The notes under the pieces were generated by a model. The model saw only the letters and a list, made by a program, of their open reading frames with translations, was not told the origin of the DNA and did not search any database. Shown here one piece after another: positions 21,913 to 30,144 of a DNA stretch of 33,963 bases; position 1 is the stretch's first letter, and each line of letters begins with the position of its first letter. This DNA is from an archaeon (lineage in GTDB: Archaea; Aenigmatarchaeota; Aenigmatarchaeia; PWEA01; JAGHBM01): contig CP070662.1 in the NCBI GenBank assembly GCA_020355185.1, positions 259,420 through 293,382 of the forward strand, read 5' to 3'. The translations under genes were made by a program, and so were the position numbers.

Positions 21913-23112
21913 TTATTCATATCTCAGGGCATCAACCGGGTCCAGTCCTGCAGCCCGCCTTGCCGGGTAGGCTCCCGAGACCATTCCCACGAAAACGGAG
22001 AAAACCAGGGTCCCTCCGAAAAGTTCGGGAGAAAATAAAATGTTTATGGGTATGCCCACCATCTCGCCCGCGTACTGTGCCACTATGAAAGAACCCACCA
22101 GACCAACGCAGTATCCGACAATGCCGCCAAGAAGACCCACTATAGCAGCCTCCCCGAGGAAAAGCAAAAGAACTATCCTGTTGGTGGCCCCCGTGGCCTT
22201 CATGATTCCTATCTCCTTGGTCCTTTCCATTACGGTCATGAGCATTATGTTCATAATTCCTATCCCGCCGACTATCAGGGATATTGCGGCTATTCCGATG
22301 AAAACAAGCTGCAGCATGTTAAGTATCGTGTTGGCCATTTCAAGTATGTCCCCAAAAGTCTGGACCTTGAAGTCCTCCGCCCCACGTTCATCTTCAAGTT
22401 CGTCCTTTATCTTTTCCGAAATCTTATCCACGTCTACCTCGTCCCTGGCATCCACAAATATCATGGAGAATTCATCGGTATCGTTGAAGGCCTCCCTGGC
22501 GCCATCCAGGGGAATCAGTATTGACATGTCGTCTACGGGATTGCCTATTTTTTCAAGAAGTCCGACCACCCTGAAATTTTTTCCATTTATTTCTAGCTTG
22601 TCTCTGACTTCGATGTCCTTTTCAAACAATCTGGTTTTTGCCAGGTATCCGATCACGGCTGCATATCGGTCTCCCTCCTTAATGTCCCTGCCTTCCTCTA
22701 TTTCGTAACCCTGCATGTCCGAGAAAAGGTCTCCGGCCTTTCCCATATCCCAGGCCCATATGGAGCTGTAGGTTTCTTCTTTCCCAAGTCTCAGTTTGGC
22801 TGTCTTGGAAAAGACCCCGAAAGTAGTTTCCACACCGTTTATCCTCTCAATGGTTTTGACATCGTTTTCTCCAAGACTTTCTGTTCCTATTGCGCCGGAA
22901 AATCCCACAGAAGTGGGCGAACCGGGAGTGATGATAATTTTGTCTGTGCCGATTTGCTCAAACTGTTCCCTCACAGAGCTTTCCAAGGCATCACCAAGCG
23001 TGATCATGGAGGTGATTGCTCCTATCCCTATTATTATTCCAAGCAAAGTAAGGGCTGTCCTAAGCTTCTGGTAAGACAAATTCCTGATTATGACCTTCCA
23101 TATCCCCAGCAT
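21913..23112 (-). CDS. MacB-like ABC transporter permease
   Basis: The 399-residue protein has the MacB/FtsX layout. There is one N-terminal helix (LRTALTLLGIIIGIGAITSM), a long extracellular MacB_PCD domain (about 50-270) and three C-terminal helices of the FtsX domain. The coupling motif is MERTKEIGIMKATGAT and the closing motif is YPARRAAGLDPVDALRYE. Such permeases work by mechanotransmission with an ATPase of the MacB/LolD class, which is encoded two genes upstream in the same operon. The exported CARDB-like protein between them may be its partner or cargo. Six bases separate it from that gene. Confidence 0.93.
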   Translation of the reverse strand: MLGIWKVIIRNLSYQKLRTALTLLGIIIGIGAITSMITLGDALESSVREQFEQIGTDKIIITPGSPTSVGFSGAIGTESLGENDVKTIERINGVETTFGVFSKTAKLRLGKEETYSSIWAWDMGKAGDLFSDMQGYEIEEGRDIKEGDRYAAVIGYLAKTRLFEKDIEVRDKLEINGKNFRVVGLLEKIGNPVDDMSILIPLDGAREAFNDTDEFSMIFVDARDEVDVDKISEKIKDELEDERGAEDFKVQTFGDILEMANTILNMLQLVFIGIAAISLIVGGIGIMNIMLMTVMERTKEIGIMKATGATNRIVLLLFLGEAAIVGLLGGIVGYCVGLVGSFIVAQYAGEMVGIPINILFSPELFGGTLVFSVFVGMVSGAYPARRAAGLDPVDALRYE

Positions 23113-23118
23113 CAGGGC

Positions 23119-24048
23119 TCACTTCTTTTTTTTTCTTAAAAAAGAAACAGTCTTCTTCACGGCAGGGACGATGAAGTATTTCAAGACTATCAGGGCGACT
23201 ATTATGTAGACTATGTAGACGTACCAGGGAGTTTCCGGTACCATACCTTTCATAGCCTCTTCTTCGGCGTAAACCCTGAAGTGTATAACGTCTTCTGTCT
23301 CATACTCCTTGTCATCCTCATCCTTGTAGTAGGATCTTATGGTCACGGGATGCATGCCCAATTCCACGTCTTCCTTTATTTTTATTTCGAAATCTATGGT
23401 GTCAAAATCATCTGCATCCATTGTTCCTATGAATATCTCGTTAACCTCTATTTCCGCCGACTCGCTCTCGGCCTCCACTACTGTATAGTAGGCCGAGCCG
23501 GATGCTATGTTGGCCAGATCCACGCTGAGGGTGGTCTCGCCCCCGGGGTAAGGACTGGGTTCCGTGCCCACATAAAATACCTTTAACTCGGCTTTGTCGG
23601 GGGGTTCCGTGACGTAAATTTCAATCTCTTTCTCCAGCGTTGATGTATCGTCTATAGTGTATTTGAGGTCCATGGTGTTCCAGCCTTCCAGCGCATCCTT
23701 GTCCACCTTAAGCTTGTACTGGAGGACCACGCTGTAAAGGCCTGGTATTTTGGAGAATTCCCTTACGGAGGTTTCGCTTGGGTGCAGTGAGAACGGGTAT
23801 TCCGGCTGTAGTTCGAAAAAAACGTTTTCCGCGGTTCTGGTCCCCCTGTTGAAAACCTCAATCCATATGGTGAGGTATTCTCCAGGTTCGGCGGGGTAAG
23901 GTTCGTATTTCATCTCCCTTATGTTAAAGGAAGGGAAGGGCGTTGTTGTATAGTCCTCCCCCAGCAGGTCTTCAAGCGACTGTCCCATTGAAAGAGTCGG
24001 GACCAAAAGCAAAAAAGCACTCAACAAAGCAAAAAATTTCAACTTCAT
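23119..24048 (-). CDS. Exported CARDB/COG1361-like protein linked to ABC transporter
   Basis: The 309-residue protein has a signal peptide (KLKFFALLSAFLLLVPTLSMG) and two or more beta-sandwich repeats of the CARDB kind (EPYPAEPGEYLTIWIEVFNRG and then PSPYPGGETTLSVDLANI). It has a C-terminal membrane helix (WYVYIVYIIVALIVLKYFIV) and a Lys-rich end. I chose ATG 24048, which overlaps the ATPase stop by one base and has GGAGGG at the right distance; ATG 24054 is too close to that site. This gene order, ATPase then COG1361-like protein then permease, is common in archaea. The protein may act as an extracellular receptor or periplasmic-like adaptor. Confidence 0.83.
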   Translation of the reverse strand: MKLKFFALLSAFLLLVPTLSMGQSLEDLLGEDYTTTPFPSFNIREMKYEPYPAEPGEYLTIWIEVFNRGTRTAENVFFELQPEYPFSLHPSETSVREFSKIPGLYSVVLQYKLKVDKDALEGWNTMDLKYTIDDTSTLEKEIEIYVTEPPDKAELKVFYVGTEPSPYPGGETTLSVDLANIASGSAYYTVVEAESESAEIEVNEIFIGTMDADDFDTIDFEIKIKEDVELGMHPVTIRSYYKDEDDKEYETEDVIHFRVYAEEEAMKGMVPETPWYVYIVYIIVALIVLKYFIVPAVKKTVSFLRKKKK

Positions 24049-24731
24049 TAACATCCCTCCGTTTTTTCTATTTTCCCGTCCATAAGATATATTCTTTTTT
24101 TGGCCTCTCTGGCCATATTCAGGTCATGGGTAACCAGTATCACGGTCCTTCCTTGCTTATACAAGTCCTTAAATATATTTAATATTTCTTTGCCTGTTTT
24201 GGAATCCAGGTTACCTGTTGGTTCGTCCCCCACTATCACGTCCGGGTCATTGGCCAGCGATCTGGCCATTGCCACTCTTTGCCTTTCGCCTCCCGACATC
24301 TCCGACGGGCGATGCTTGATTCTGTGTCCCAGGCCCACCATTTCCAGAAGTTCTCTCGCCTTTTCCGTCCTTTCCTCCTCGCTCTTGCCCAGGAACCACA
24401 TGGGAAGGGTCACGTTCTCCAGCGCCGAGAGTCTCTGTATAAGGTTGAAAGTCTGGAACACGAAGCCTATTTTCCGGCCTCTTATCACGGCCAGCTCGTT
24501 GTCATCCATTTCCGCGATGTTCCTACCGTCTATGAAGACCGAGCCCTCGGAAGGGCGGCTGAGGCAGCACATCACGTTGAGCAGGGTTGATTTGCCCGAA
24601 CCGCTTGTCCCGGCAATTGATATGAACTCGTTTTTGTTTATCTTGAAACTTATCCCGTCCAGCGCCCTTACCTGGACCTGTCCCATCTGGTAAATCTTCT
24701 TAACGTTCCTGAGCTCTATAATCGGTTTCAT
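24048..24731 (-). CDS. ABC transporter ATPase, LolD/MacB type
   Basis: The 227-residue protein is a complete ATPase. GTSGSGKST is Walker A (about 40-48), and LSALENVTLP lies near the Q-loop region. MSGGERQRVAMARSL is the ABC signature, VIVGDEPTGNLD is Walker B, and VTHD carries the switch histidine. It is typical of the ATPases paired with MacB permeases. It overlaps the regulator upstream by 4 bases (ATGA) and the exported protein downstream by 1 base, so the operon is tightly coupled. Confidence 0.95.
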   Translation of the reverse strand: MKPIIELRNVKKIYQMGQVQVRALDGISFKINKNEFISIAGTSGSGKSTLLNVMCCLSRPSEGSVFIDGRNIAEMDDNELAVIRGRKIGFVFQTFNLIQRLSALENVTLPMWFLGKSEEERTEKARELLEMVGLGHRIKHRPSEMSGGERQRVAMARSLANDPDVIVGDEPTGNLDSKTGKEILNIFKDLYKQGRTVILVTHDLNMAREAKKRIYLMDGKIEKTEGC

Positions 24732-25222
24732 TTTTTGTCAGCCTCCAGTTTTCTGTGGGCATCTTCGATTATGCAGATCATTTTTTTCATTATTTTTTCC
24801 ATAGCCATCAGCTGTCTGTAGTAGTTCTCCAGTATCTTTATCTCCTCCCGTGAGCCTTTTTCTGATTTGTATTTTTTTATTATATCCGGGACCCGTTCTT
24901 TCATTATTGTTACGGTCTTTTGCATTTTTTTGCTTAAGAGGTCTAAAAACCCGTTCATAAGGTCCTTTTCCATGTAAAAGTAAATCTTTTTTGAACCGGG
25001 TTTCTTTAGTTTTTTCACCAAGCCGGAGTTTTTCAACATTTTCATGGCAGTACTTACAGCCGAAAGGCTGTAACCTGTTCTTTCCGCGAGCTTGTCAAGC
25101 GAAACTTCGCGGGGCTCTATAAACAAAATCCCGATCATCCTTGAAGACAGCTCGTCAAGGCCCTTGGCCTTGTTTATTTCGGTAATCAGTTCTATGAACT
25201 CTTCTTTGGGATTCATAAACAT
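24728..25222 (-). CDS. GbsR/MarR-type transcriptional regulator
   Basis: The 164-residue protein has a winged HTH in its first half (SLDKLAERTGYSLSAVSTAM and MKMLKNSGLVKKLKKPGSKKIY), as in the GbsR branch of MarR. A long Lys/Glu-rich helical half follows that is probably used for dimerisation. As first gene of the ABC operon it probably controls that operon. ATG 25222 and ATG 25216 are both possible starts. Three copies of ATTATGAAA in the upstream region are candidate binding sites. Confidence 0.82.
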   Translation of the reverse strand: MFMNPKEEFIELITEINKAKGLDELSSRMIGILFIEPREVSLDKLAERTGYSLSAVSTAMKMLKNSGLVKKLKKPGSKKIYFYMEKDLMNGFLDLLSKKMQKTVTIMKERVPDIIKKYKSEKGSREEIKILENYYRQLMAMEKIMKKMICIIEDAHRKLEADKK

Positions 25223-25229
25223 TCACAAA

Positions 25230-25314
25230 TTTCATAATTTTCTGAAATTTCACTATATTCTAAATATTATGAAAACTAATATTTAAACTTAACTCTTAAA
25301 GAATTATTATGAAA
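25230..25314. repeat. Three ATTATGAAA elements in the divergent promoter
   Basis: ATTATGAAA occurs leftward at 25230-25238 (as TTTCATAAT) and rightward at 25266-25274 and 25306-25314. The last overlaps the start codon of the glycosylase gene. A second small inverted repeat, AAATTTC and GAAATTT (about 25228-25250), overlaps the first copy. These suit an operator for the GbsR-like protein. Confidence 0.5.
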
Positions 25315-25869
25315 CTTTCCAGAAAGTTTTATGTCAGAAAGACGGATAGGGTGGCCAGGAATCTGCTTGGGTGCGTTCTTGTTCATAAAACCAGATCAGG
25401 AAGGCTTTCCGGAAAGATCGTGGAAACAGAGGCCTACCTCGGTAAAAATGACCCGGGCTCAGCCGGGTGTAGGCACATAAAGTCCGTACCAAAAATACTG
25501 CTTGGGAAGGGGGGCCATGCTTTCGTTTATTTCACCTATGGAAATCACTGGATGTTCAATATCGTCACCGAAACCCCGGGAGTTCCCGGGGCAGTTTTGA
25601 TAAGGGCTCTGGAGCCGGTTGAAGGTAAAGATGTGATGAGAAAGAACAGGAATAACGATAACCTGACGGCCGGACCCGGCAGACTTACTCAGGCACTTGG
25701 AATAACAAAAAAACAAAACGGCATTGATTTGACCGGAAACGAACTTTATATAATCACCGGCGAGAAACCGGGGAAAATTGTTACCACCACCAGAATAGGT
25801 CTTAGTAGGGGCGGCGACCTCAAATTAAGATTTTATATCAGGGGAAACAAATTTGTATCTGTGATATGA
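25309..25869 (+). CDS. 3-methyladenine DNA glycosylase, AAG/MPG family
   Basis: The 186-residue protein matches AAG: FYVRKTDRVARNLLGCVLVH at the start, KIVETEAYLGKNDPGSA with the catalytic Glu, and VYFTYGNHWMFNIVTE. PGAVLIRALEPVEG and LTAGPGRLTQALGI complete the match. It removes alkylated or deaminated purines from DNA. It has the usual short archaeal/bacterial length. The start ATG 25309 lies in one of the ATTATGAAA repeats, and a TATA-like TATTTAAACTT lies about 25 bases upstream, so the message is probably leaderless. It overlaps the next gene by 4 bases. Confidence 0.93.
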   Translation: MKLSRKFYVRKTDRVARNLLGCVLVHKTRSGRLSGKIVETEAYLGKNDPGSAGCRHIKSVPKILLGKGGHAFVYFTYGNHWMFNIVTETPGVPGAVLIRALEPVEGKDVMRKNRNNDNLTAGPGRLTQALGITKKQNGIDLTGNELYIITGEKPGKIVTTTRIGLSRGGDLKLRFYIRGNKFVSVI

Positions 25870-26927
25870 TGTTCTCCCGCAGGATAAAAAAACTGAGAAA
25901 GGGTCTCGGGGAAAAAAAGATAGATGCCGCCCTTTTCCTTTCATCCGAGCCGATAGACGACCCGAACATCTATTATTTCACAGGCTTCCGGCAGATGAAG
26001 TACCATTCCTTTGCCTGTCTTCTCATCACAAAAAATAAGACAACCCTTGTTCTGTCAAGTCTGGACTACGACCGCGCCACAGGAAGGGAAGCCGACGAGG
26101 TCTTGAAAAAAGACGGGCCGCTTTCAAAAACACTGAAAGAAAGAATCAAAAAAAACAGAAGAATAGGCGTTATCGAGAGCCTTTTCCCTCACAAGCTTTC
26201 AAAGAATTTCAAAGTCAAAGACATATCCGGTTTGACCGATAAGATAAGGAGCATCAAGCAACCAGAGGAAATAGAAAACATAAGGCAAGCGTGCTCAATA
26301 GCAAACAAGGGCATCGTTTTCCTGAAAAAGAACATCAGAGAAGGTTTGACTGAGAGGGAGCTGGCTCTGGAACTTGAAAGATTTCTGATTAAGAAAGGCG
26401 CCGACGGAATATCCTTTCCCACCACCCTGGTTTCCCCCTCCCGTTCCTGGCAGATACACCCCTTCCCACCCTTTTCAAAAAACAAAATAAAAAGGGGGCT
26501 GGGCTACGCGGACTTCGGGGCCAGCTACAGCGGCTACTGCTCCGATGTGACCGTTCCCTTCGGCATAGGCAGGCTCACGGAAAAGGAAAAGAAAATTGTA
26601 AAGACTGTCGAGCAGGCTTACAGGAATTCTCTGAAAAAACTGAAGCCCGGGGCAGAGGCACAGGAAATATACAGGGCTGCGGAAAACTCCATCAGGGAAA
26701 GCGGGTTTGAGTTCAAGCACAACCTTGGCCACGGTCTGGGCCTGGAAACCCATGACCCGCCGGCAATTTCCCCCGAATCCAAAACCAAGATAACAAGGAA
26801 CATGGTCTTCACGATAGAGCCCGGCATATATGTCAAAGGCCCTGGGGGATGCAGGCTGGAGAATGATTTTATTATGAAATCCCGGGGATTTGAGGTTCTG
26901 ACCAAATCAAGGTTTTTAAAAATATAA
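25866..26927 (+). CDS. pepQ-like: M24-family Xaa-Pro aminopeptidase/dipeptidase
   Basis: The 353-residue protein has an N-terminal creatinase-like domain (NIYYFTGFRQMKYHSF) and a pita-bread catalytic domain. Metal ligands are visible as ADFGASYSGYCSDVT (two Asp), HNLGHGLGLETHD (His), FTIEPGIYV (Glu) and RLENDFI (Glu). It would cut the bond before proline in peptides. It starts ATGATG overlapping the glycosylase stop; either ATG could be used. It is followed by an M42 peptidase gene, so the pair suggests peptide use. Confidence 0.92.
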   Translation: MMFSRRIKKLRKGLGEKKIDAALFLSSEPIDDPNIYYFTGFRQMKYHSFACLLITKNKTTLVLSSLDYDRATGREADEVLKKDGPLSKTLKERIKKNRRIGVIESLFPHKLSKNFKVKDISGLTDKIRSIKQPEEIENIRQACSIANKGIVFLKKNIREGLTERELALELERFLIKKGADGISFPTTLVSPSRSWQIHPFPPFSKNKIKRGLGYADFGASYSGYCSDVTVPFGIGRLTEKEKKIVKTVEQAYRNSLKKLKPGAEAQEIYRAAENSIRESGFEFKHNLGHGLGLETHDPPAISPESKTKITRNMVFTIEPGIYVKGPGGCRLENDFIMKSRGFEVLTKSRFLKI

Positions 26928-26964
26928 AAGCATAACTAAACAAGAAATTAATGAGGTGTGTGCA

Positions 26965-27996
26965 ATGGGTGTTAAAATTCTGCTCAAGAAGTTCGTTGAT
27001 GTTTCCGGAATATCCGGCTCGGAGGACAACGTAAGAAATCTGATGAAAAAGGAGCTTAGGGGCCACGTGAACAAGGTTTACGAGGACCGGGTCGGAAACC
27101 TAATTTCTGTAAAGGGCAATGGCAAGCTAAAGATTTTGCTGACGGCCCACATGGACGAGATAGGTTTCATAGTCAAGCATATTAACGACAAGGGTTTCCT
27201 GAAGCTCAATCCTCTGGGGGGGTGGGATCCCAAGATTCTTCTCTCCCAAAGAGTCAGGATACACACGGACAAGGGAACAGTAAACGGAGTCATAGGTTCA
27301 AAGGCAATACACATGCAGGAAAAGGAGGAGTTAGAAAAAGCTCCAAAGCTGAAACAGCTCTTCGTGGACATAGGCGCGGACAGCAAAGAGGATGCCGAAA
27401 AGATGGTTAAGATTGGCGATTACGCGGAAATCACTGGCGAGTTCTCGGAGCTGGGAAGCAACAGGACTGCGGGAAGATGTTTCGACAACAGGATAAGCTG
27501 CGTTGTTCTCACAGAAGTCATGAGAAGAGTAAAGCCAAAGGGCTCGACGCTTTACGGTGTTGGAAGCGTTCAGGAGGAACTGGGGCTAAAAGGAGCCACT
27601 GCCGCAATGTTCGGGGTCGACCCTGACGTGATAATATCCCTTGACGTGGGTCTGGCGGCAGACCCCTACACGGAAGACGGGGAGGTTTCCAACAAGCTTG
27701 GAGAAGGGGCCATAATAGAGATACAGGAGTATGCCTTTGTTGTACACAAAAAAGTAAAGAAACTTCTTGTGGAAACCGCAAAGAAGAACAAGATACCTTA
27801 CCAGCTCGGGGTTTCTTCAGGGGGTGCCTCCGAAGCCACCAAGGCCATACTGACAAGGGAGGGAAAGCCGGGCGGTCTGGTTGGGGTACCGGTCAGGTAT
27901 ATGCACAGCACTGTCGAGACCGCGGACCTGAAGGACATAGAGAGCGCCATAAGCCTTGTCACCAGGGCCGTGGAGAATGCGGGCAATTATTTTTAA
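26965..27996 (+). CDS. M42-family aminopeptidase
   Basis: The 343-residue protein has all M42 metal sites: LLTAHMDEIGFIV (His, Asp), FDNRISC (bridging Asp), VQEELGLKGA (catalytic Glu and ligand Glu), SLDVGLAADP (Asp) and VRYMHSTVE (His). The family forms large tetrahedral dodecamers that trim peptides. I chose ATG 26965, six bases after GAGGTG, over GTG 26956. It has a 37-base gap from the M24 gene and may be in the same transcript. Confidence 0.93.
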   Translation: MGVKILLKKFVDVSGISGSEDNVRNLMKKELRGHVNKVYEDRVGNLISVKGNGKLKILLTAHMDEIGFIVKHINDKGFLKLNPLGGWDPKILLSQRVRIHTDKGTVNGVIGSKAIHMQEKEELEKAPKLKQLFVDIGADSKEDAEKMVKIGDYAEITGEFSELGSNRTAGRCFDNRISCVVLTEVMRRVKPKGSTLYGVGSVQEELGLKGATAAMFGVDPDVIISLDVGLAADPYTEDGEVSNKLGEGAIIEIQEYAFVVHKKVKKLLVETAKKNKIPYQLGVSSGGASEATKAILTREGKPGGLVGVPVRYMHSTVETADLKDIESAISLVTRAVENAGNYF

Positions 27997-28010
27997 TCGC
28001 GGTAACACGG

Positions 28011-28394
28011 GTGAATTTATTGGTCAGTTCGTCGGACGACATAATAAAGAGGGCAAAAGAACTGGAAATGCTAAGGAAGCTAAAGGAAAGCGGCCAGCTT
28101 CCGCATGCAGAGAGCCATGACATGGCCAAGATGCTCCAGATTCTTGAGATGAAGATGGATCTGGTGAACAGGAAGTTGGACGAGCTGCTTCACCAGAGAA
28201 AGACCAAAGAACTGAAGGAGGTCCACCAGAAAATAATTAACGTTCTTCATGAATGGATGAACACACAGACCCTGGCCCAGGTACTGGGTTACAGACAGGA
28301 GTATGTGAGCAGGAAAGTGGCCGAACTAAAAGAAATGGGTAAGATCGATGAAAAAAGGGAAGGTAAGAACCTGTTCTACAGAAAAGTCGGTTGA
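28011..28394 (+). CDS. Winged-helix protein with coiled-coil N-terminus
   Basis: The 127-residue product starts at GTG 28011. The first 70 residues are helical and charged, with heptad-like leucines (MLQILEMKMDLVNRKLDELL). The C-terminal part fits a winged HTH (LAQVLGYRQEYVSRKVAELKEMGKIDEKREGKNL, in two stretches). I know no named family; a DNA-binding protein or small regulator is likely. It overlaps the TOPRIM gene by 47 bases, which is unusually long, so the two are probably translated together. Confidence 0.75.
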   Translation: MNLLVSSSDDIIKRAKELEMLRKLKESGQLPHAESHDMAKMLQILEMKMDLVNRKLDELLHQRKTKELKEVHQKIINVLHEWMNTQTLAQVLGYRQEYVSRKVAELKEMGKIDEKREGKNLFYRKVG

Positions 28395-28734
28395 ATACAA
28401 GGAAAAACTTTTTTCCCTTCTTCGGGAGCTGAAAGAAGAGCAGACAGTGGTTGAGGGAATAAAGGACAAGAGGGCTCTGGAAAAAATGGGTTTCTCTGAC
28501 GCGCACACAATTAACAGGAACAAAGGGCTTTACGAGCTGGCCGCCAGATTCACAGGAAAAATTCTGGTTCTGACGGACTTCGACCCGGAGGGCGAGAAAC
28601 TGGCGAAGAAGCTTTCAGAGCTTTTGAAAAAGACCGGGTGCAAGGTGGACAGTAGCAACCGCCAGAGGCTGAGAAGGCTTTTCCTGAAAAACAAGATAAA
28701 CACCGTGGAGGGCCTTAGAAATTTAAGCTCTTAA
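28348..28734 (+). CDS. Small TOPRIM-domain protein (UPF0292-like)
   Basis: The 128-residue protein is little more than a TOPRIM fold: QTVVEGIKDKRALEKMG with the first Glu, and VLTDFDPEGEKLAKKL with the DxD pair. Such stand-alone TOPRIM proteins are widespread in archaea; a nuclease role (RNase M5-like or nicking) is inferred. All three acids are present. ATG 28348 lies inside the upstream gene and has only a weak GGTAAG site. The 3' end overlaps the convergent HTH-CBS gene by 12 bases. Confidence 0.83.
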   Translation: MKKGKVRTCSTEKSVEYKEKLFSLLRELKEEQTVVEGIKDKRALEKMGFSDAHTINRNKGLYELAARFTGKILVLTDFDPEGEKLAKKLSELLKKTGCKVDSSNRQRLRRLFLKNKINTVEGLRNLSS

Positions 28735-29286
28735 GAAATCTGATTTTGTTATAATGCCAAATTTCTTTCCCTTTGACACAAGAACAGCTTTGCTTTCTTT
28801 TAGGAGTTCCCTTATCGAGTTTATCTGGGCACCTTCATTTACTATGGGGAAGCTGTCATTCATTATCTCTTTGACATTCAAATCTCTCATTTTATTCTTG
28901 CCATATTCTTCATGAGCTTTGAGAATATCTTCCTCTGAGATGCTGCCAACGGGAATTTCACCATCAAACACAGGCATTTGGGAAAATCCTTTGTTCCACA
29001 TAGTTTTCACGACTTTATTTATTTTTTCATCTATCCTGGCAGCCGCCACGGGACTGTTCATTATATCCCCGGCCTTCAGTTCCTTCTTCATGTTAAGCTT
29101 CTCCAAATCTGTCAGGGCAGAGTCTATTTTCTGGACCGAGGAATACGACGGGTCTATCTTCCCGGACTCCAGTTTGGCAACAAGAGACTGAGACACGCGA
29201 CTTCTTCCAGCGAGCTCCTTCTGCGTGAGACCGAGCAGTTTTCTCCTTTTCTTGATTTCCTGTGTTTTCTCCTCCAGTTTGAGCAT
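28723..29286 (-). CDS. HTH-CBS transcriptional regulator
   Basis: The 187-residue protein has an N-terminal Cro/C1 HTH (RRKLLGLTQKELAGRSRVSQ and SLVAKLESGKIDPSY, residues about 13-50). A CBS pair follows (AGDIMNSPVAAARIDEKI and VKEIMNDSFPIVNEGAQI, about 72-187). This is a known archaeal combination in which the CBS pair probably senses a nucleotide and the HTH controls genes. No operator was identified. It starts at ATG 29286; a TATA-like AATTTAAACT (leftward) lies just upstream. Confidence 0.88.
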   Translation of the reverse strand: MLKLEEKTQEIKKRRKLLGLTQKELAGRSRVSQSLVAKLESGKIDPSYSSVQKIDSALTDLEKLNMKKELKAGDIMNSPVAAARIDEKINKVVKTMWNKGFSQMPVFDGEIPVGSISEEDILKAHEEYGKNKMRDLNVKEIMNDSFPIVNEGAQINSIRELLKESKAVLVSKGKKFGIITKSDFLRA

Positions 29287-29372
29287 ACAATTTATTTACC
29301 CCCGGAGTTTAAATTCTTTTTGGAATATTTTATTCAATCAATTATTTCTTTAGGAATTTACAATCTGCTGTT

Positions 29373-29693
29373 ATGACAATTTTAACAAAAGTAAAGGGCA
29401 GCGAGTCCAGATTAAACAAGCTTTTATTCGGGGGAAATTTTGGAACATTCTCCGAGTTTAGCATAGATGGAGAGAGTTATTATCTTTTTTATCCTTACCA
29501 GGCCCTGGCTCTGCAGAAATTGGGCGTGGAATTGGAATTTTACAAATCAAGTAAACCGCTTTACCGTGAATTCCCTTTCGTGCCGGAGGGTACTATAGCA
29601 GGCAAGGCGGAGAATTTGAAACCGCAGGTGGAGGATTCGGAGATTTTTGACAAGTATGTGGAAAAACTCAGGTCAAATTTGGGAGGTGATTAA
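29373..29693 (+). CDS. Uncharacterised protein, 106 aa
   Basis: The family is not recognised. It is soluble and aromatic-rich in the middle (SYYLFYPYQALALQKLGVEL) and ends in an acidic helix (VEDSEIFDKYVEKLRSNLGGD). The codon pattern and the TATA-like upstream sequence support a real gene. It lies 40 bases before the hydrogenase maturation protease gene and reads the same way, so a link to hydrogenase assembly is possible but not shown. Confidence 0.6.
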   Translation: MTILTKVKGSESRLNKLLFGGNFGTFSEFSIDGESYYLFYPYQALALQKLGVELEFYKSSKPLYREFPFVPEGTIAGKAENLKPQVEDSEIFDKYVEKLRSNLGGD

Positions 29694-29733
29694 AATGTAT
29701 TAGATTTTTAATAAATGGGGCACAATTAAATTT

Positions 29734-30102
29734 ATGAAGGTCATTTACTTCGGCAACGAGCTTGTTCCTGAGGACAGCAGGGCTCTGGAAACAGTCAGAA
29801 GGATAAAAAAGGAGCTGCCTGGCGTTGACTTCGTTCACTGCCTGTCGCCGGAGGAAATTCTCAGGTACAGGGGTCCCGTTATAATACTTGACGTGGCCAG
29901 GGGAATTGACAGGGTCACGGAGGTGGACGACCCTGACAGGATAAAAAACCGGAAAATGTCCAGTCTACATGACTTTGACCTGGGATTCTTTATGAAGCTC
30001 ATGAAAAGAGCAGGGAGAGGCAGAGACGTGAGACTGATAGCCCTGCCCCAGGATATTGACTGCGACGAAGAGCTGATCGAAATCCTTAAAAACCAGGTTT
30101 AA
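29734..30102 (+). CDS. NiFe-hydrogenase maturation protease
   Basis: The 122-residue protein fits the HycI/HupD family but is short. YFGNELVPEDSRA (Asp14) is the first metal site, VIILDVARGID (Asp53) the second, and KMSSLHDFDL (His79) the third; these match the nickel-sensing Asp, Asp and His of the family. DRVTEVDDPDRI and LIALPQDID match the rest of the core. The enzyme removes the short C-terminal tail of the hydrogenase large subunit after nickel insertion. The large subunit is encoded convergently 42 bases away, which supports the call. Confidence 0.82.
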   Translation: MKVIYFGNELVPEDSRALETVRRIKKELPGVDFVHCLSPEEILRYRGPVIILDVARGIDRVTEVDDPDRIKNRKMSSLHDFDLGFFMKLMKRAGRGRDVRLIALPQDIDCDEELIEILKNQV

Positions 30103-30144
30103 ATCCTTTTCTGTTCAGCAATAAAGTCCGATTGAACCCAAGTT

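Noticed and set aside
22040-22708. Rightward frame of 222 codons in the permease gene
   Set aside because: Ser/Pro/Ile-rich antisense of the MacB-like permease, with no recognisable motif.
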